From contig CADCII010000011.1 in NCBI GenBank assembly GCA_902801515.1, positions 1 to 64,000 of the forward strand: a DNA stretch of 64,000 bases, read 5' to 3'. The translations under genes were made by a program, and so were the position numbers. This document shows, piece after piece, positions 50,518-58,149 of the stretch. Numbering within the stretch: position 1 is the stretch's first letter; every line of letters begins with the position of its first letter. The notes under the pieces are model-generated. The model was given only the letters and a program-made list of their open reading frames with translations, did not search any database and had not been told where the DNA came from. The stretch is from an uncultured Lachnospiraceae bacterium. Its GTDB lineage: Bacteria > Bacillota > Clostridia > Lachnospirales > Lachnospiraceae.

Positions 50518-52242
50518 TCAGTCAGTCATCTGCTTTACATCTTCCAGGTAATCACTGACAAGCGACGGCGTTCCGTCTTCGACCTCCAGGATCGTATCCC
50601 CAAGGATGTCGTAAGCCTTCTCATTGATACTATCCGCAAAAACCGACAGCATCAGCTGTCTTTCGGATATGAATTCTTTCCAGGGTTTTCCTTCCAGAAG
50701 CAGCCTGAGGAATTCATTTTCATCAGCTGTGAAGACGGATGATTCTCCAGTCCGGGCAGAATCCCGCCCGATAGGCGTTGTCACTGCATAATTCTCACTT
50801 GTATTCAAAGGCACAGGGGGAATTGGTCTGGCATCATCCGAGCCCCTGGTCTCCGACTCAATATCAGCCGTCTCCGGCTGCTCAGGTATGGCACCAGCCA
50901 TCTCCGGCGGTTTGGGCATGGCGTCCCACAGCAGGTCCGACAATCCTCCGCTCTCCTGTGCATCCTCGGTCCCTTCCAGCAGCCTCTCCCTGGTGATATC
51001 CGCAGCTGCCCTGATCCCTGACAGTTTCTTCAGGTCGATCCGTATCTCAGGACGCATCCTGCGGGCTTTTTCTTCCATCCATCCCCTGATGACATCACTG
51101 ATCAGGGCTGCAGTCTGCGGGTCTTTGCGCCGGTCCGGGAGCGCATTTTTATAATGAAATGATTTTCGCAGAAGTCTCTCGCATTCCCGTACAATTCCTG
51201 CAAGGTTTTGAATCTCATCCGGATTCCTGTAAGAAGAATAACTGCAGCAGTACCAGGTTCCGTCAGTGTACTCATATGCGCGGACCGGGTCTACTTCATA
51301 CCGGTATCCGTCCGGCTGCTCTGTGCGGAACGGAAGCCAGGAAAACATCGTGTGAGGTTTCTTTCTCACCGGTCCGAGAAGTCTCTCAAGGATTCCTTTT
51401 CCCTTCTGAGCCTTCTCCTTCGCGGAGATGATTCGGACAGTCCTGGCTATCACATGGCAGGCATCCTCCTCGATCATGGGCAGGAATCTGGATCCGTCGA
51501 TCTGGTCGCCCGCAAGAGTGCGGACAGCGGCATACAGCGTATGATCATCAACAGTATCTGCATACGCCAGTCCCAGATCCGCGGCTTCCTTCTCCGGATC
51601 ATCGATGCAGTAGGCAAGCGCGAGATCATGCCCAAGATTATGAGCTATGACAAAATCCCGCAGCACATGTTTCAGGGAAGCGTCTGCAAGCAGTGTATCT
51701 GACCCCCCTGCCGATGCCTGAAGATACAGCAGTCTGTCGAAGGCTTCCTGTGCGGAAGATACTCCGGCCAGGTTGATCAGTTCCGCAGCATAGAGCCGTG
51801 TAAAATCTCTTCCTCCTGCAGCTTTCTCCCCTGCGCGGATACGTGTTCTCCAGGCAAAATATCCCCTCAGTTCATCAGGCTGCATCTCCTGGTATGCCAC
51901 AAATATATGCCGGACCGGTATGCCCCGCATGCGGTAGTCCTCTTCATAATCCGCCATGTATGCTGCCTGCTCCAGAAATGCTTCTGTTCTCTTCCGGTCA
52001 TCTGTCTCGTAGGTTCGGGTCATCTCCAGAAGCTTTCTGAGTTTCTCCGGAAGACTGCCCGCGTTTACTGTGCCTTCCCGGGTGCCTCTTCGTCCGTAGA
52101 GTTCTTCTTCCGATATAAATGTCCATGAAGAGCTGTTTGAGCGGTATCCCAGGGCACGGCTTCTGCGGTCGCGGTCAGAGGACCGGTCTCTGCGGCCGCT
52201 CCCTCTTCCCTGTATAGGCTCGTCATGATAGATCCCTGACAT
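50518..52242 (-). CDS. TerB_N/TerB_C domain protein
   Basis: A 574-residue cytosolic protein. The first 70 residues are Arg/Ser-rich and probably disordered. The TerB_N-like domain follows (about 80-290), marked by MQPDELRGYFAWRTRIRAGE and YAAELINLAG. A Pro/Glu/Ser-rich linker covers about 440-495. The end (about 500-574) fits TerB_C: FTADENEFLRLLLEG, ADSINEKAYDILGDTILE and a final VSDYLEDVKQM. TerB-type domains are known from tellurite-resistance and stress-response gene sets and may bind metals; these two-domain proteins have no settled function. AGGAG lies 8 nt before the ATG. It has its own extended -10 promoter and is divergent from modA. It may run into the giant operon's upstream region, as no terminator was seen after it. 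Confidence 0.75.
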   Translation of the reverse strand: MSGIYHDEPIQGRGSGRRDRSSDRDRRSRALGYRSNSSSWTFISEEELYGRRGTREGTVNAGSLPEKLRKLLEMTRTYETDDRKRTEAFLEQAAYMADYEEDYRMRGIPVRHIFVAYQEMQPDELRGYFAWRTRIRAGEKAAGGRDFTRLYAAELINLAGVSSAQEAFDRLLYLQASAGGSDTLLADASLKHVLRDFVIAHNLGHDLALAYCIDDPEKEAADLGLAYADTVDDHTLYAAVRTLAGDQIDGSRFLPMIEEDACHVIARTVRIISAKEKAQKGKGILERLLGPVRKKPHTMFSWLPFRTEQPDGYRYEVDPVRAYEYTDGTWYCCSYSSYRNPDEIQNLAGIVRECERLLRKSFHYKNALPDRRKDPQTAALISDVIRGWMEEKARRMRPEIRIDLKKLSGIRAAADITRERLLEGTEDAQESGGLSDLLWDAMPKPPEMAGAIPEQPETADIESETRGSDDARPIPPVPLNTSENYAVTTPIGRDSARTGESSVFTADENEFLRLLLEGKPWKEFISERQLMLSVFADSINEKAYDILGDTILEVEDGTPSLVSDYLEDVKQMTD

Positions 52243-52294
52243 ACACTCTCTCCTGTCTTAAATATCCGCCGGATAGCTTATGTCTTAACTGATT

Positions 52295-52303
52295 ATTATA
52301 CCA
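52295..52303 (-). promoter_or_regulatory. Extended -10 promoter of the TerB-domain gene
   Basis: Minus strand TGGTATAAT (TATAAT at 52295-52300 with the TGn extension) without a good -35 box. It is about 50 nt upstream of the start codon at 52242. Confidence 0.6.
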
Positions 52304-52337
52304 GATGATCCGTCTTCGTGTCTGCGCAACTCGTCAA

Positions 52338-52365
52338 AGCGAGTGTTTTTTACTTGACACTCGCT
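52338..52365 (+). promoter_or_regulatory. Inverted repeat over the mod promoter -35 box
   Basis: Perfect 9-bp arms AGCGAGTGT (52338-52346) and ACACTCGCT (52357-52365) with a 10-nt spacer. The right arm overlaps the -35 box, a common place for a repressor site. It does not match the classical ModE operator of enterobacteria. Control by the operon's own ModE-like protein is inferred. Confidence 0.6.
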
Positions 52366-52382
52366 CGTGTTCATTTTATCAT
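52354..52382 (+). promoter_or_regulatory. Promoter of the molybdate operon
   Basis: -35 TTGACA (52354-52359), 17-nt spacer, -10 TATCAT (52377-52382). It lies about 55 nt before the modA start codon. Confidence 0.8.
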
Positions 52383-52437
52383 GACATTAGCATACTCATT
52401 CATATGGAAACATATTCACAGTGTGGGAGGACTTATC

Positions 52438-53319
52438 ATGAAAAAACAGTTGGCTATCGTACTTGCAGCAGTTCTCGGCATGAGTTTTTCATCCTTTGCC
52501 TGTGCTGAGGAAGCTCCGGAACAGTTCCCGGATACTGAGATCATCGTATTCGCAGCAAAGAGTCTGAATACGGTTCTCGATCAGAGTATCATCCCGGCAT
52601 ACAATGAACTTCAGCCGAACGTCACCGTCACTCCGAGTTACGACAGTTCAGGAACCCTGATGACTCAGATTGAAGAAGGAGCTGCATGTGATGTATTCTT
52701 CTCCGCGGCTCAGAAGCAGATGAATGAACTGGAGGAGAAAGAACTGGTCGTGGACGGCACCAGGGCCGATATCGTCAACAACCAGGTCTGCGTCGTAACT
52801 TACAAGGACAGCGGTACCAAAGTGACCGGACTTGAAGATATCGGAACGGCTTCCAGTTTTGCCCTTGCTGACGGCTCCGTTCCCGTCGGGAAATATACCC
52901 GCCAGGCATTTGTGAATGCAGGTATGATCGAGGCACCGGAAGACGGTGATGTCTCACAGATCACCACTCAGGAAGTCTCCGACGCGCTCGGCGGGATCGA
53001 GATCAATGAGTGCGCCAATGTCGGTGCTGTCGCAGCCGCCGTGTCGGAAGGGGCAAATGAAGTCGGCACCACTTATTTCTCCGACACCTATGGGTTTGAG
53101 GATACCCTGATTATCATCGAGAAGGTCCCCTATGATCTGACAGGCGACGTCATCTATCCGGCAGCGCAGATCGTCAATCCTGAAGCAGATGAGACAGCGC
53201 AGGCTGCGGCCGCTGACTTTGCAGCATTCCTGACTACCGATACGGCCAAAGAGATCTTTGATTCCTACTACTTTGATACGAATCTAGGCAGAAATGAAGC
53301 CGAGACCGAAGCTGAGTAA
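52438..53319 (+). CDS. modA: Molybdate ABC transporter substrate-binding protein
   Basis: A 293-residue secreted binding protein. Residues 1-22 form the signal peptide; the Cys in SSFACAEE could also be a lipid anchor, though the lipobox is imperfect. The mature protein has the ModA pattern: IIVFAAKSLNTVLD with the oxyanion-binding Ser, PSYDSSGTLMTQIEEGAACDVFFSA, VPVGKYTRQAF and DVIYPAAQI. It captures molybdate (or tungstate) outside the membrane and delivers it to ModB. The ATG at 52438 has GGGAGG 7 nt upstream; a frame 40 codons longer overlaps the promoter and is rejected. modB, modC and a ModE-like gene follow. A hairpin after modA probably keeps binding-protein mRNA in excess over the permease. 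Confidence 0.92.
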   Translation: MKKQLAIVLAAVLGMSFSSFACAEEAPEQFPDTEIIVFAAKSLNTVLDQSIIPAYNELQPNVTVTPSYDSSGTLMTQIEEGAACDVFFSAAQKQMNELEEKELVVDGTRADIVNNQVCVVTYKDSGTKVTGLEDIGTASSFALADGSVPVGKYTRQAFVNAGMIEAPEDGDVSQITTQEVSDALGGIEINECANVGAVAAAVSEGANEVGTTYFSDTYGFEDTLIIIEKVPYDLTGDVIYPAAQIVNPEADETAQAAAADFAAFLTTDTAKEIFDSYYFDTNLGRNEAETEAE

Positions 53320-53358
53320 GACCAGAGGACAGTTCTTTCTCTGTATGGTAAAATGAAC

Positions 53359-53395
53359 ACAGCCTGCACTCCTGCGGGAATGCGGGCTGTTTTAT
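53359..53395 (+). terminator. Leaky intercistronic terminator between modA and modB
   Basis: Arms ACAGCCTGCA (53359-53368) and TGCGGGCTGT (53381-53390) pair over 10 bp with one G-U, followed by TTTAT. The short U-tract suggests partial read-through into modBC. Confidence 0.7.
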
Positions 53396-53422
53396 ACATT
53401 CTGGTTAAAAGGTACAGATTCA

Positions 53423-54127
53423 ATGAATAGTTTTATGCAGTTTCTCTCCGGCCTGGACTGGAGCCCGTTGTTTATCTCCCTGAAAACAGGGATTGTCGCA
53501 ACAGTGATCTCATTTTTCCTGGGAATCTTCGCCGCGAGGAAAGTGGTCAAAGCATCGCCCGGAGTGCGCGCGGCAGCGGACGGGATCCTGACTCTCCCCA
53601 TGGTGCTCCCGCCCACTGTGGCAGGTTTCTTCCTGCTGCTGATCTTCTCCACAAGGCGTCCGCTGGGAAGTGCACTGTACAGCAATTTCGGCATCAAAGC
53701 GGTGCAGACCTGGCTGGGCTGTGTAATCGCGGCTACCGTCATTGCATTTCCGCTGATGTACCGCAACGCGCGTGCAGCCTTTGAGCAGATCGACGTGAAT
53801 CTGGTCTATGCGGCAAGAACGCTGGGAATGAGTGAGACCAGGATCTTCTGGAGAGTGATCATGCCGTGTTCGGGGCCGGGCATCGTATCCGGAACGATCC
53901 TGACATTCGCACGTGCCCTCGGAGAATACGGAGCCACCTCCATGCTGGCGGGGAATATTCCCGGAAAGACAGGGACCATATCCCAGAAGATCGCCATGGT
54001 CATCCAGAACGGGGACTACGCCACAGCCGGATTCTGGGTGGCTGTGATTATGATCATTGCCTTCCTGATCATCCTTCTGATGAATCTGGTGACCGCCAGG
54101 CATATGAAAAACAAAGTACGCTACTGA
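53423..54127 (+). CDS. modB: Molybdate ABC transporter permease
   Basis: A 234-residue integral membrane protein with about five helices. Seen: the N-terminal pattern DWSPLFISLKTGIVATV, the PMVLPPTVAGFFLL loop, and the family's coupling segment EYGATSMLAGNIPGKTGTIS near residues 170-190. It forms the channel through which molybdate passes, working with ModA outside and ModC inside. The start ATG has a weak AAGG about 11 nt upstream; poor initiation together with the preceding hairpin fits low permease production. The gap to modC is 23 nt. Confidence 0.92.
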   Translation: MNSFMQFLSGLDWSPLFISLKTGIVATVISFFLGIFAARKVVKASPGVRAAADGILTLPMVLPPTVAGFFLLLIFSTRRPLGSALYSNFGIKAVQTWLGCVIAATVIAFPLMYRNARAAFEQIDVNLVYAARTLGMSETRIFWRVIMPCSGPGIVSGTILTFARALGEYGATSMLAGNIPGKTGTISQKIAMVIQNGDYATAGFWVAVIMIIAFLIILLMNLVTARHMKNKVRY

Positions 54128-54150
54128 TAACTGACTGTTAAGGGTACATT

Positions 54151-54870
54151 ATGGAACTTCAGGTTCATATTAAAAAGAGACTTGGTGAATTCTGCCTGGA
54201 GGCGAATCTGTCATCCGGCGACGGACTGCTCTCTCTGCTCGGCGCTTCGGGCTGCGGCAAGACGCTGACACTGAAATGCATCGCAGGGATCGAACGCCCT
54301 GATGAAGGCAGGATTATTCTGGGCAGCCGTGTGCTGTTTGACTCTGATCAGAAGATCAATCTTCCGCCGCAGAAGCGGCGTGTGGGATATATGTTCCAGG
54401 ACTATGCCCTGTTTCCTCATATGACAGTCCGCCAGAACATCCTGGCAGGCATGGGCAGGAAACCGGACCCCTCGCTGGCAGATCCCTTTCTGGAACGGTT
54501 CCGTATCGCGGATCTGGGCGAACGCCTGCCCCGTGAGCTCTCAGGCGGGCAGAAACAGCGCACCGCCATGGCAAGAATTGCAGCGCAGGATCCGGATGTG
54601 ATCCTGCTGGACGAGCCGTTCGCCGCTCTGGATACCATGCTGAAATGGGAACTTGAAAATGAGATGCTCCAGATGCTCTCTGAAGAGAAGAAACCTGTCA
54701 TCTTTGTCTCCCACGACCTTGACGAAGTCTACCGGATGGGCAGCAACGTCTGCATGATGAAAGAAGGCAGGACTGGTGCTATACTCAGCACAGAACAGTT
54801 TTTTGACGACCTGAAAAAGGGCACCAGCGAACTGATGCCCGGATGGAAAGTGATTCCGCCCGGGGAATAA
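54151..54870 (+). CDS. modC: Molybdate ABC transporter ATP-binding protein, short form
   Basis: A 239-residue ATPase: Walker A LGASGCGKT (about 30-38), Q-loop YMFQDYALFPHM, signature LSGGQKQRTAMAR, Walker B VILLDEPFAALD, and the switch His in VSHDLDE. It powers uptake through ModB. Classical ModC has about 350 residues with a C-terminal Mop/TOBE domain that senses molybdate; here that domain is missing and the gene ends cleanly, so feedback by this route is absent. AAGGG precedes the ATG. A ModE-like gene starts 86 nt further on. Confidence 0.9.
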   Translation: MELQVHIKKRLGEFCLEANLSSGDGLLSLLGASGCGKTLTLKCIAGIERPDEGRIILGSRVLFDSDQKINLPPQKRRVGYMFQDYALFPHMTVRQNILAGMGRKPDPSLADPFLERFRIADLGERLPRELSGGQKQRTAMARIAAQDPDVILLDEPFAALDTMLKWELENEMLQMLSEEKKPVIFVSHDLDEVYRMGSNVCMMKEGRTGAILSTEQFFDDLKKGTSELMPGWKVIPPGE

Positions 54871-54956
54871 ACCGGCTGCTGCGCCGGCTTACCTTACAGT
54901 CATTGATGGAAACTGCCGGTCAATCCGGCGGGAAGGGTTTTACAGGTTATATATTT

Positions 54957-55304
54957 ATGAACGAATTAGATCTGTCCGCAAAGATCCGGGTGACTCTTCT
55001 GAAAAGACACAGCGAGAAGTTCTACGGACCGGGCGTTCAGGACCTGCTGAGCGGAATCCGGGTACACGGCTCTGTGAAAGACGCCTGCGAAGCCATGGGC
55101 ATGTCTTACTCAAAAGGACGCAGGATCCTGAAACACGCAGAGTCAGCCCTTGGCTGCAAGCTGGTCGTAAGACAGCAGGGCGGAGCCACGGGCGGCAGCG
55201 CATTCCTTACGCCGGAGGCGGAAGATTTCATGAGACGCTATGAAGAACTTGCCGTTTCTGTTGATGAGTATGCCAGAGCCCGGCTGCACGAGATCTTTCC
55301 CTGA
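54957..55304 (+). CDS. ModE-like winged-helix regulator without molybdate-binding domains
   Basis: A 115-residue protein matching the N-terminal DNA-binding part of ModE and LysR-type wHTH: GVQDLLSGIRVHGSVKDACE, MGMSYSKGRRILKHAESALG, and GGATGGSAFLTPEAEDFMRRY. The molbindin (Mop) repeats of full ModE are absent. Single-domain forms like this are common next to mod genes in Firmicutes; how they sense molybdate is unclear. The ATG at 54957 begins the conserved sequence, though its ribosome site is weak (AGG 12 nt upstream). A likely target is the inverted repeat over the modA promoter (52338-52365). Confidence 0.85.
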   Translation: MNELDLSAKIRVTLLKRHSEKFYGPGVQDLLSGIRVHGSVKDACEAMGMSYSKGRRILKHAESALGCKLVVRQQGGATGGSAFLTPEAEDFMRRYEELAVSVDEYARARLHEIFP

Positions 55305-55404
55305 ACTTTCTCCTGATCTTTCTTACTTCGACTGTAAGATGGGTCTGCTATAGCAAAACAAGCCTTTCTGACCCGCGGCGCTGCCTAAATATATATAAAC
55401 TGAT

Positions 55405-55452
55405 AACAGCCCGATCCTCTCAGTAGCATACCTGAGAATCCGGGCTGTTTTC
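55405..55452. terminator. Bidirectional terminator between modE-like and methyltransferase genes
   Basis: Stem of AACAGCCCG (from 55405) with CGGGCTGTT, extended by CTCTCA/TGAGAA pairing, and followed by TTTCATTT on the plus strand and an A/T-rich flank on the other. It lies between the convergent modE-like gene and RNA methyltransferase gene. Confidence 0.85.
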
Positions 55453-55461
55453 ATTTACAGA

Positions 55462-56640
55462 TTATGAATTTCTTCTGGGAGGCTTCGGTCCCAGATACTG
55501 ATAGAAATATGTTTTGATCATACCGTTGTAGATCTTACGATTCTTGTCAGCCTTCCTGCCGATATACTTCTCTGCCTGGTCATAGGACGTGATGATGTAT
55601 TCCGACCAGGAATCAAGCCTCTTGAACGCCTGTCCGATCTCTCTGTAGAGTCCGGGCAGTTCTTTTTTCTCTTCCAGGCGCTCGCCGTAGGGCGGGTTGG
55701 TTATGACAAATCCGTACTTCTTCGGATGGCTGAGTTCTGATACCGGTCTTCTCTGAAAATGAATCAGATGGTCGACTCCCGCGTTTCTGGCGTTCTCCCT
55801 GGCCGCTTTCACGACTTCGCCGTCTATGTCGTACCCCTGGATATCTGTCTCAATATCATCATCAATACGGCTGTTGGCGTCATCGATAACATCATACCAG
55901 TACTTCTTCGGAATCAGATGTTCCCACTGCTCCGCAAGAAATTCCCGGTTCATCCCCGGGGCGATGTTTGCTGCAATCAGGGCCGCCTCAATCGGAAATG
56001 TGCCGGACCCGCAGAATGGATCTACCAGAATGCGGTCCTTCTTCCAGGGCGTCAGCATGATGAGTGCACTGGCAAGTGTCTCTGAGATAGGCGCCTTCGC
56101 AGTCAGCAGACGGTATCCTCTCTTGTGAAGAGAGACACCTGTCGTATCGATGCCGACCGTGACTTCATCCTTCATGATGGTGACTCTGAGAGGGAACTCG
56201 CACCCGGTCTCCGGGAACTCGATCAGACGGTACTTCTGGCGCATCCGTTCCACCATCGCCTTTTTCATGATAGACTGGATATCTCTGGGAGAGAACAGTT
56301 TGCTCCTGACACTGGTTGCCTTGGCCACCCAGAACTTTGCGTCCCGCGGCAGATAGCGTTCCCACTCGATCGCCTTCGTCCCCTGGAACAGGTCCTCGAA
56401 GGTTTCCGCGTGAAATGAGCCTGCCTTCACCAGTACTCTCTCCGCGGTGCGCAGGAATACATTCGCATAGCAGACTGCCTGCCAGTCTCCCTCAAATGAG
56501 ACTTTGCCGTCTTCCACCTGGCTGATCTCATAGCCCAGATCCTGGATTTCTCTCTTGAGAACACTCTCCAGACCGAAGTGGCACGGGCATATGAGTGTAA
56601 GCCTCTCGTTTAAAAAAGTAGTTGCTTTTTTATCTGTCAT
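55462..56640 (-). CDS. THUMP-domain RNA methyltransferase (RlmL/YpsC-like)
   Basis: A 392-residue class I SAM-dependent methyltransferase that probably modifies a guanine in 23S rRNA. Residues about 45-160 form the ferredoxin-like and THUMP RNA-binding part. The catalytic domain has VDPFCGSGTFPIEAALIAAN (SAM motif I, about 205), QGYDIDG (motif II) and the NPPYGER catalytic loop (about 313). The C-terminus is basic (LGPKPPRRNS). The length equals the stand-alone YpsC form without the RlmK half. GAGG is 11 nt before the ATG. The promoter region carries a perfect 11-bp inverted repeat, unusual for a housekeeping gene. It is convergent with the mod operon and divergent from an acyl-CoA-synthetase-like gene. 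Confidence 0.9.
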   Translation of the reverse strand: MTDKKATTFLNERLTLICPCHFGLESVLKREIQDLGYEISQVEDGKVSFEGDWQAVCYANVFLRTAERVLVKAGSFHAETFEDLFQGTKAIEWERYLPRDAKFWVAKATSVRSKLFSPRDIQSIMKKAMVERMRQKYRLIEFPETGCEFPLRVTIMKDEVTVGIDTTGVSLHKRGYRLLTAKAPISETLASALIMLTPWKKDRILVDPFCGSGTFPIEAALIAANIAPGMNREFLAEQWEHLIPKKYWYDVIDDANSRIDDDIETDIQGYDIDGEVVKAARENARNAGVDHLIHFQRRPVSELSHPKKYGFVITNPPYGERLEEKKELPGLYREIGQAFKRLDSWSEYIITSYDQAEKYIGRKADKNRKIYNGMIKTYFYQYLGPKPPRRNS

Positions 56641-56656
56641 ATACTATAATCCTCTT

Positions 56657-56689
56657 GTAAAAAATATTACCCTTAATGATATTTTTTAC
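56657..56689. promoter_or_regulatory. Perfect inverted repeat at the methyltransferase promoter
   Basis: Arms GTAAAAAATAT (56657-56667) and ATATTTTTTAC (56679-56689) with an 11-nt centre. On the minus strand it overlaps a likely promoter (-35 TTGTAA at 56686-56691, 16-nt spacer, -10 TAATAT at 56664-56669). It could be an operator or an A/T-rich cruciform between the divergent genes. Confidence 0.65.
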
Positions 56690-56751
56690 AACCCCTTATT
56701 AATTATTTATACTCCCCTTGAAAAGCCGGCAGCTCTACCGGGTGATTCTGA

Positions 56752-56757
56752 TAATAT
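56752..56757 (+). promoter_or_regulatory. Possible extended -10 of the acyl-CoA-synthetase-like gene
   Basis: TG-A-TAATAT (TAATAT at 56752-56757) about 50 nt before the start codon; no matching -35 box was found. Confidence 0.4.
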
Positions 56758-56806
56758 ACTGACGGAACTTGTTTAAATAACATATCATTGAAATCCGACA
56801 TCTATC

Positions 56807-58108
56807 ATGACCAAATACACTAGTTTTCAGGAACTGAAAGACAGCTGGGGAAAACGCTCCGGCCCTGCCATTATCTATGCCGAAGGGGATGATAAGATCA
56901 TCCTAACCTTCCACGATCTGTACGAAAAGATCAACGCTGCGCCATCCTGCTGTGAGGTTATCCGGACGGATCATTCCCCGCAGACCGTCATCCGCATATT
57001 TGCAGACGTTATAGGCGGGCATGATGTCATTCTGGTCGATGAGAATACTTCTGCCGATACTGTCAGGCAGATCAGCGATGTTTTCCTGCCGCTTCTTCCT
57101 GCGGGAGGCCGCCGTGATGAAGGCAGCGAAGGCAGGATCCTCTTCTTTACATCCGGCACGACCAGCCGTTCACGTGCTGTCGTTCTCACAACCAAAGCCC
57201 TGCTTGCCAGCACATGGGGCGGTCAGTCCATGCTTCCCTGCTCAAGGAGCGATCTTCTGCTGAGCATCCTTCCTCTGTCCCATGTATATGGATTCGTATG
57301 CGGACTTCTGTGGGGACTGTGCTACAGTGCCAGGATTGCCCTGGGAAGAGGCGAACAGCATATAATCGATGACTGCCGGTATTACCATCCGACTATCCTT
57401 CCGGTTGTCCCTACCATGGCAGACCTGCTGCTCCGTATGGATGCCCTGAACAGGGAACTGAAAGTCGTACTGATCGGAGCAGCCGTCCCTTCGCAGGAGA
57501 CCCTTCGGGCATTCCAGATGCGCGGCATGCAGACCTATACAGGCTATGGCCTGACCGAGACCTCAAGCGGACTTGCGATCACGAAAGACCTCAGTGATCC
57601 GCTTGCTCTGTATATCTGCCCCGGGGCTGATCTGAAGATCGCCCCCGACGGAGAGATCATGGTGAAGACAGCGGCTCTGATGGCCGGGTACCTGGATCCG
57701 GAAAACGGCGTCGTACGTCTTCCGCTTACAGAAGACGGCTGGTTTCCGACAGGCGACCTTGGCCGTATCGATGAAAGAGGCGCACTGCGCATAACAGGAC
57801 GCAAGAAGGATATACTGGTACTTCCCGATGGAAATAAAATATCCTGCCTTGAATATGAATCCTATCTGTCACAGGAGCTGGATACCGGAGAACTATGCGT
57901 AGTCCTTGCAGACGGACGCCCTGCTCTGCTGTACAGCAGCCGTATCATGCGCGCACAGGTAGAGAAGGCTGTCCATTCATTGAACCGCCACTATCCGCGC
58001 AGCCGCCAGATCGCGAAGCTCATACCACGTGAGGGAAAGCTTCCGCGTACCAGAACCGGCAAGATTATGCGATGGATGCTGGAAAATGAAGCAGCGCTTC
58101 CGAAATGA
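56807..58108 (+). CDS. Acyl-CoA synthetase-like AMP-dependent ligase
   Basis: A 433-residue ANL-superfamily enzyme. Seen: the P-loop FFTSGTTSRSRAVVLT (about 113-128), LPLSHVYGFVCGL, the YTGYGLTETSSG adenine motif (about 243), TGDLG (about 322), GRKKDILVLPDG hinge, and the catalytic Lys in RTRTGKIMR. It should activate a carboxylic acid as the acyl-AMP, then pass it to CoA or a carrier protein. The N-terminal subdomain is short compared with the usual 500-550 residues, yet all catalytic motifs are present. The substrate cannot be read. There is no carrier-protein gene nearby. The ribosome site is weak. The gene is convergent with cysE, only 24 nt away. Confidence 0.85.
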   Translation: MTKYTSFQELKDSWGKRSGPAIIYAEGDDKIILTFHDLYEKINAAPSCCEVIRTDHSPQTVIRIFADVIGGHDVILVDENTSADTVRQISDVFLPLLPAGGRRDEGSEGRILFFTSGTTSRSRAVVLTTKALLASTWGGQSMLPCSRSDLLLSILPLSHVYGFVCGLLWGLCYSARIALGRGEQHIIDDCRYYHPTILPVVPTMADLLLRMDALNRELKVVLIGAAVPSQETLRAFQMRGMQTYTGYGLTETSSGLAITKDLSDPLALYICPGADLKIAPDGEIMVKTAALMAGYLDPENGVVRLPLTEDGWFPTGDLGRIDERGALRITGRKKDILVLPDGNKISCLEYESYLSQELDTGELCVVLADGRPALLYSSRIMRAQVEKAVHSLNRHYPRSRQIAKLIPREGKLPRTRTGKIMRWMLENEAALPK

Positions 58109-58112
58109 TCCA

Positions 58113-58149
58113 CGCTGATGCAGTCAGACTGTTCAGATCCACATCAGCG
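58113..58149. other. Nested inverted repeat at convergent gene ends
   Basis: CGCTGATG (58113-58120) and CATCAGCG (58142-58149) enclose a smaller CAGTC-A-GACTG hairpin. It spans the ends of the acyl-CoA-synthetase-like gene and cysE. There is no U-tract, so a terminator role is uncertain. Confidence 0.4.

Noticed and set aside
52318-52437. Longer start for modA
   Set aside because: It would overlap the consensus promoter and inverted repeat and would hide the signal peptide; the GGGAGG site fits the ATG at 52438.
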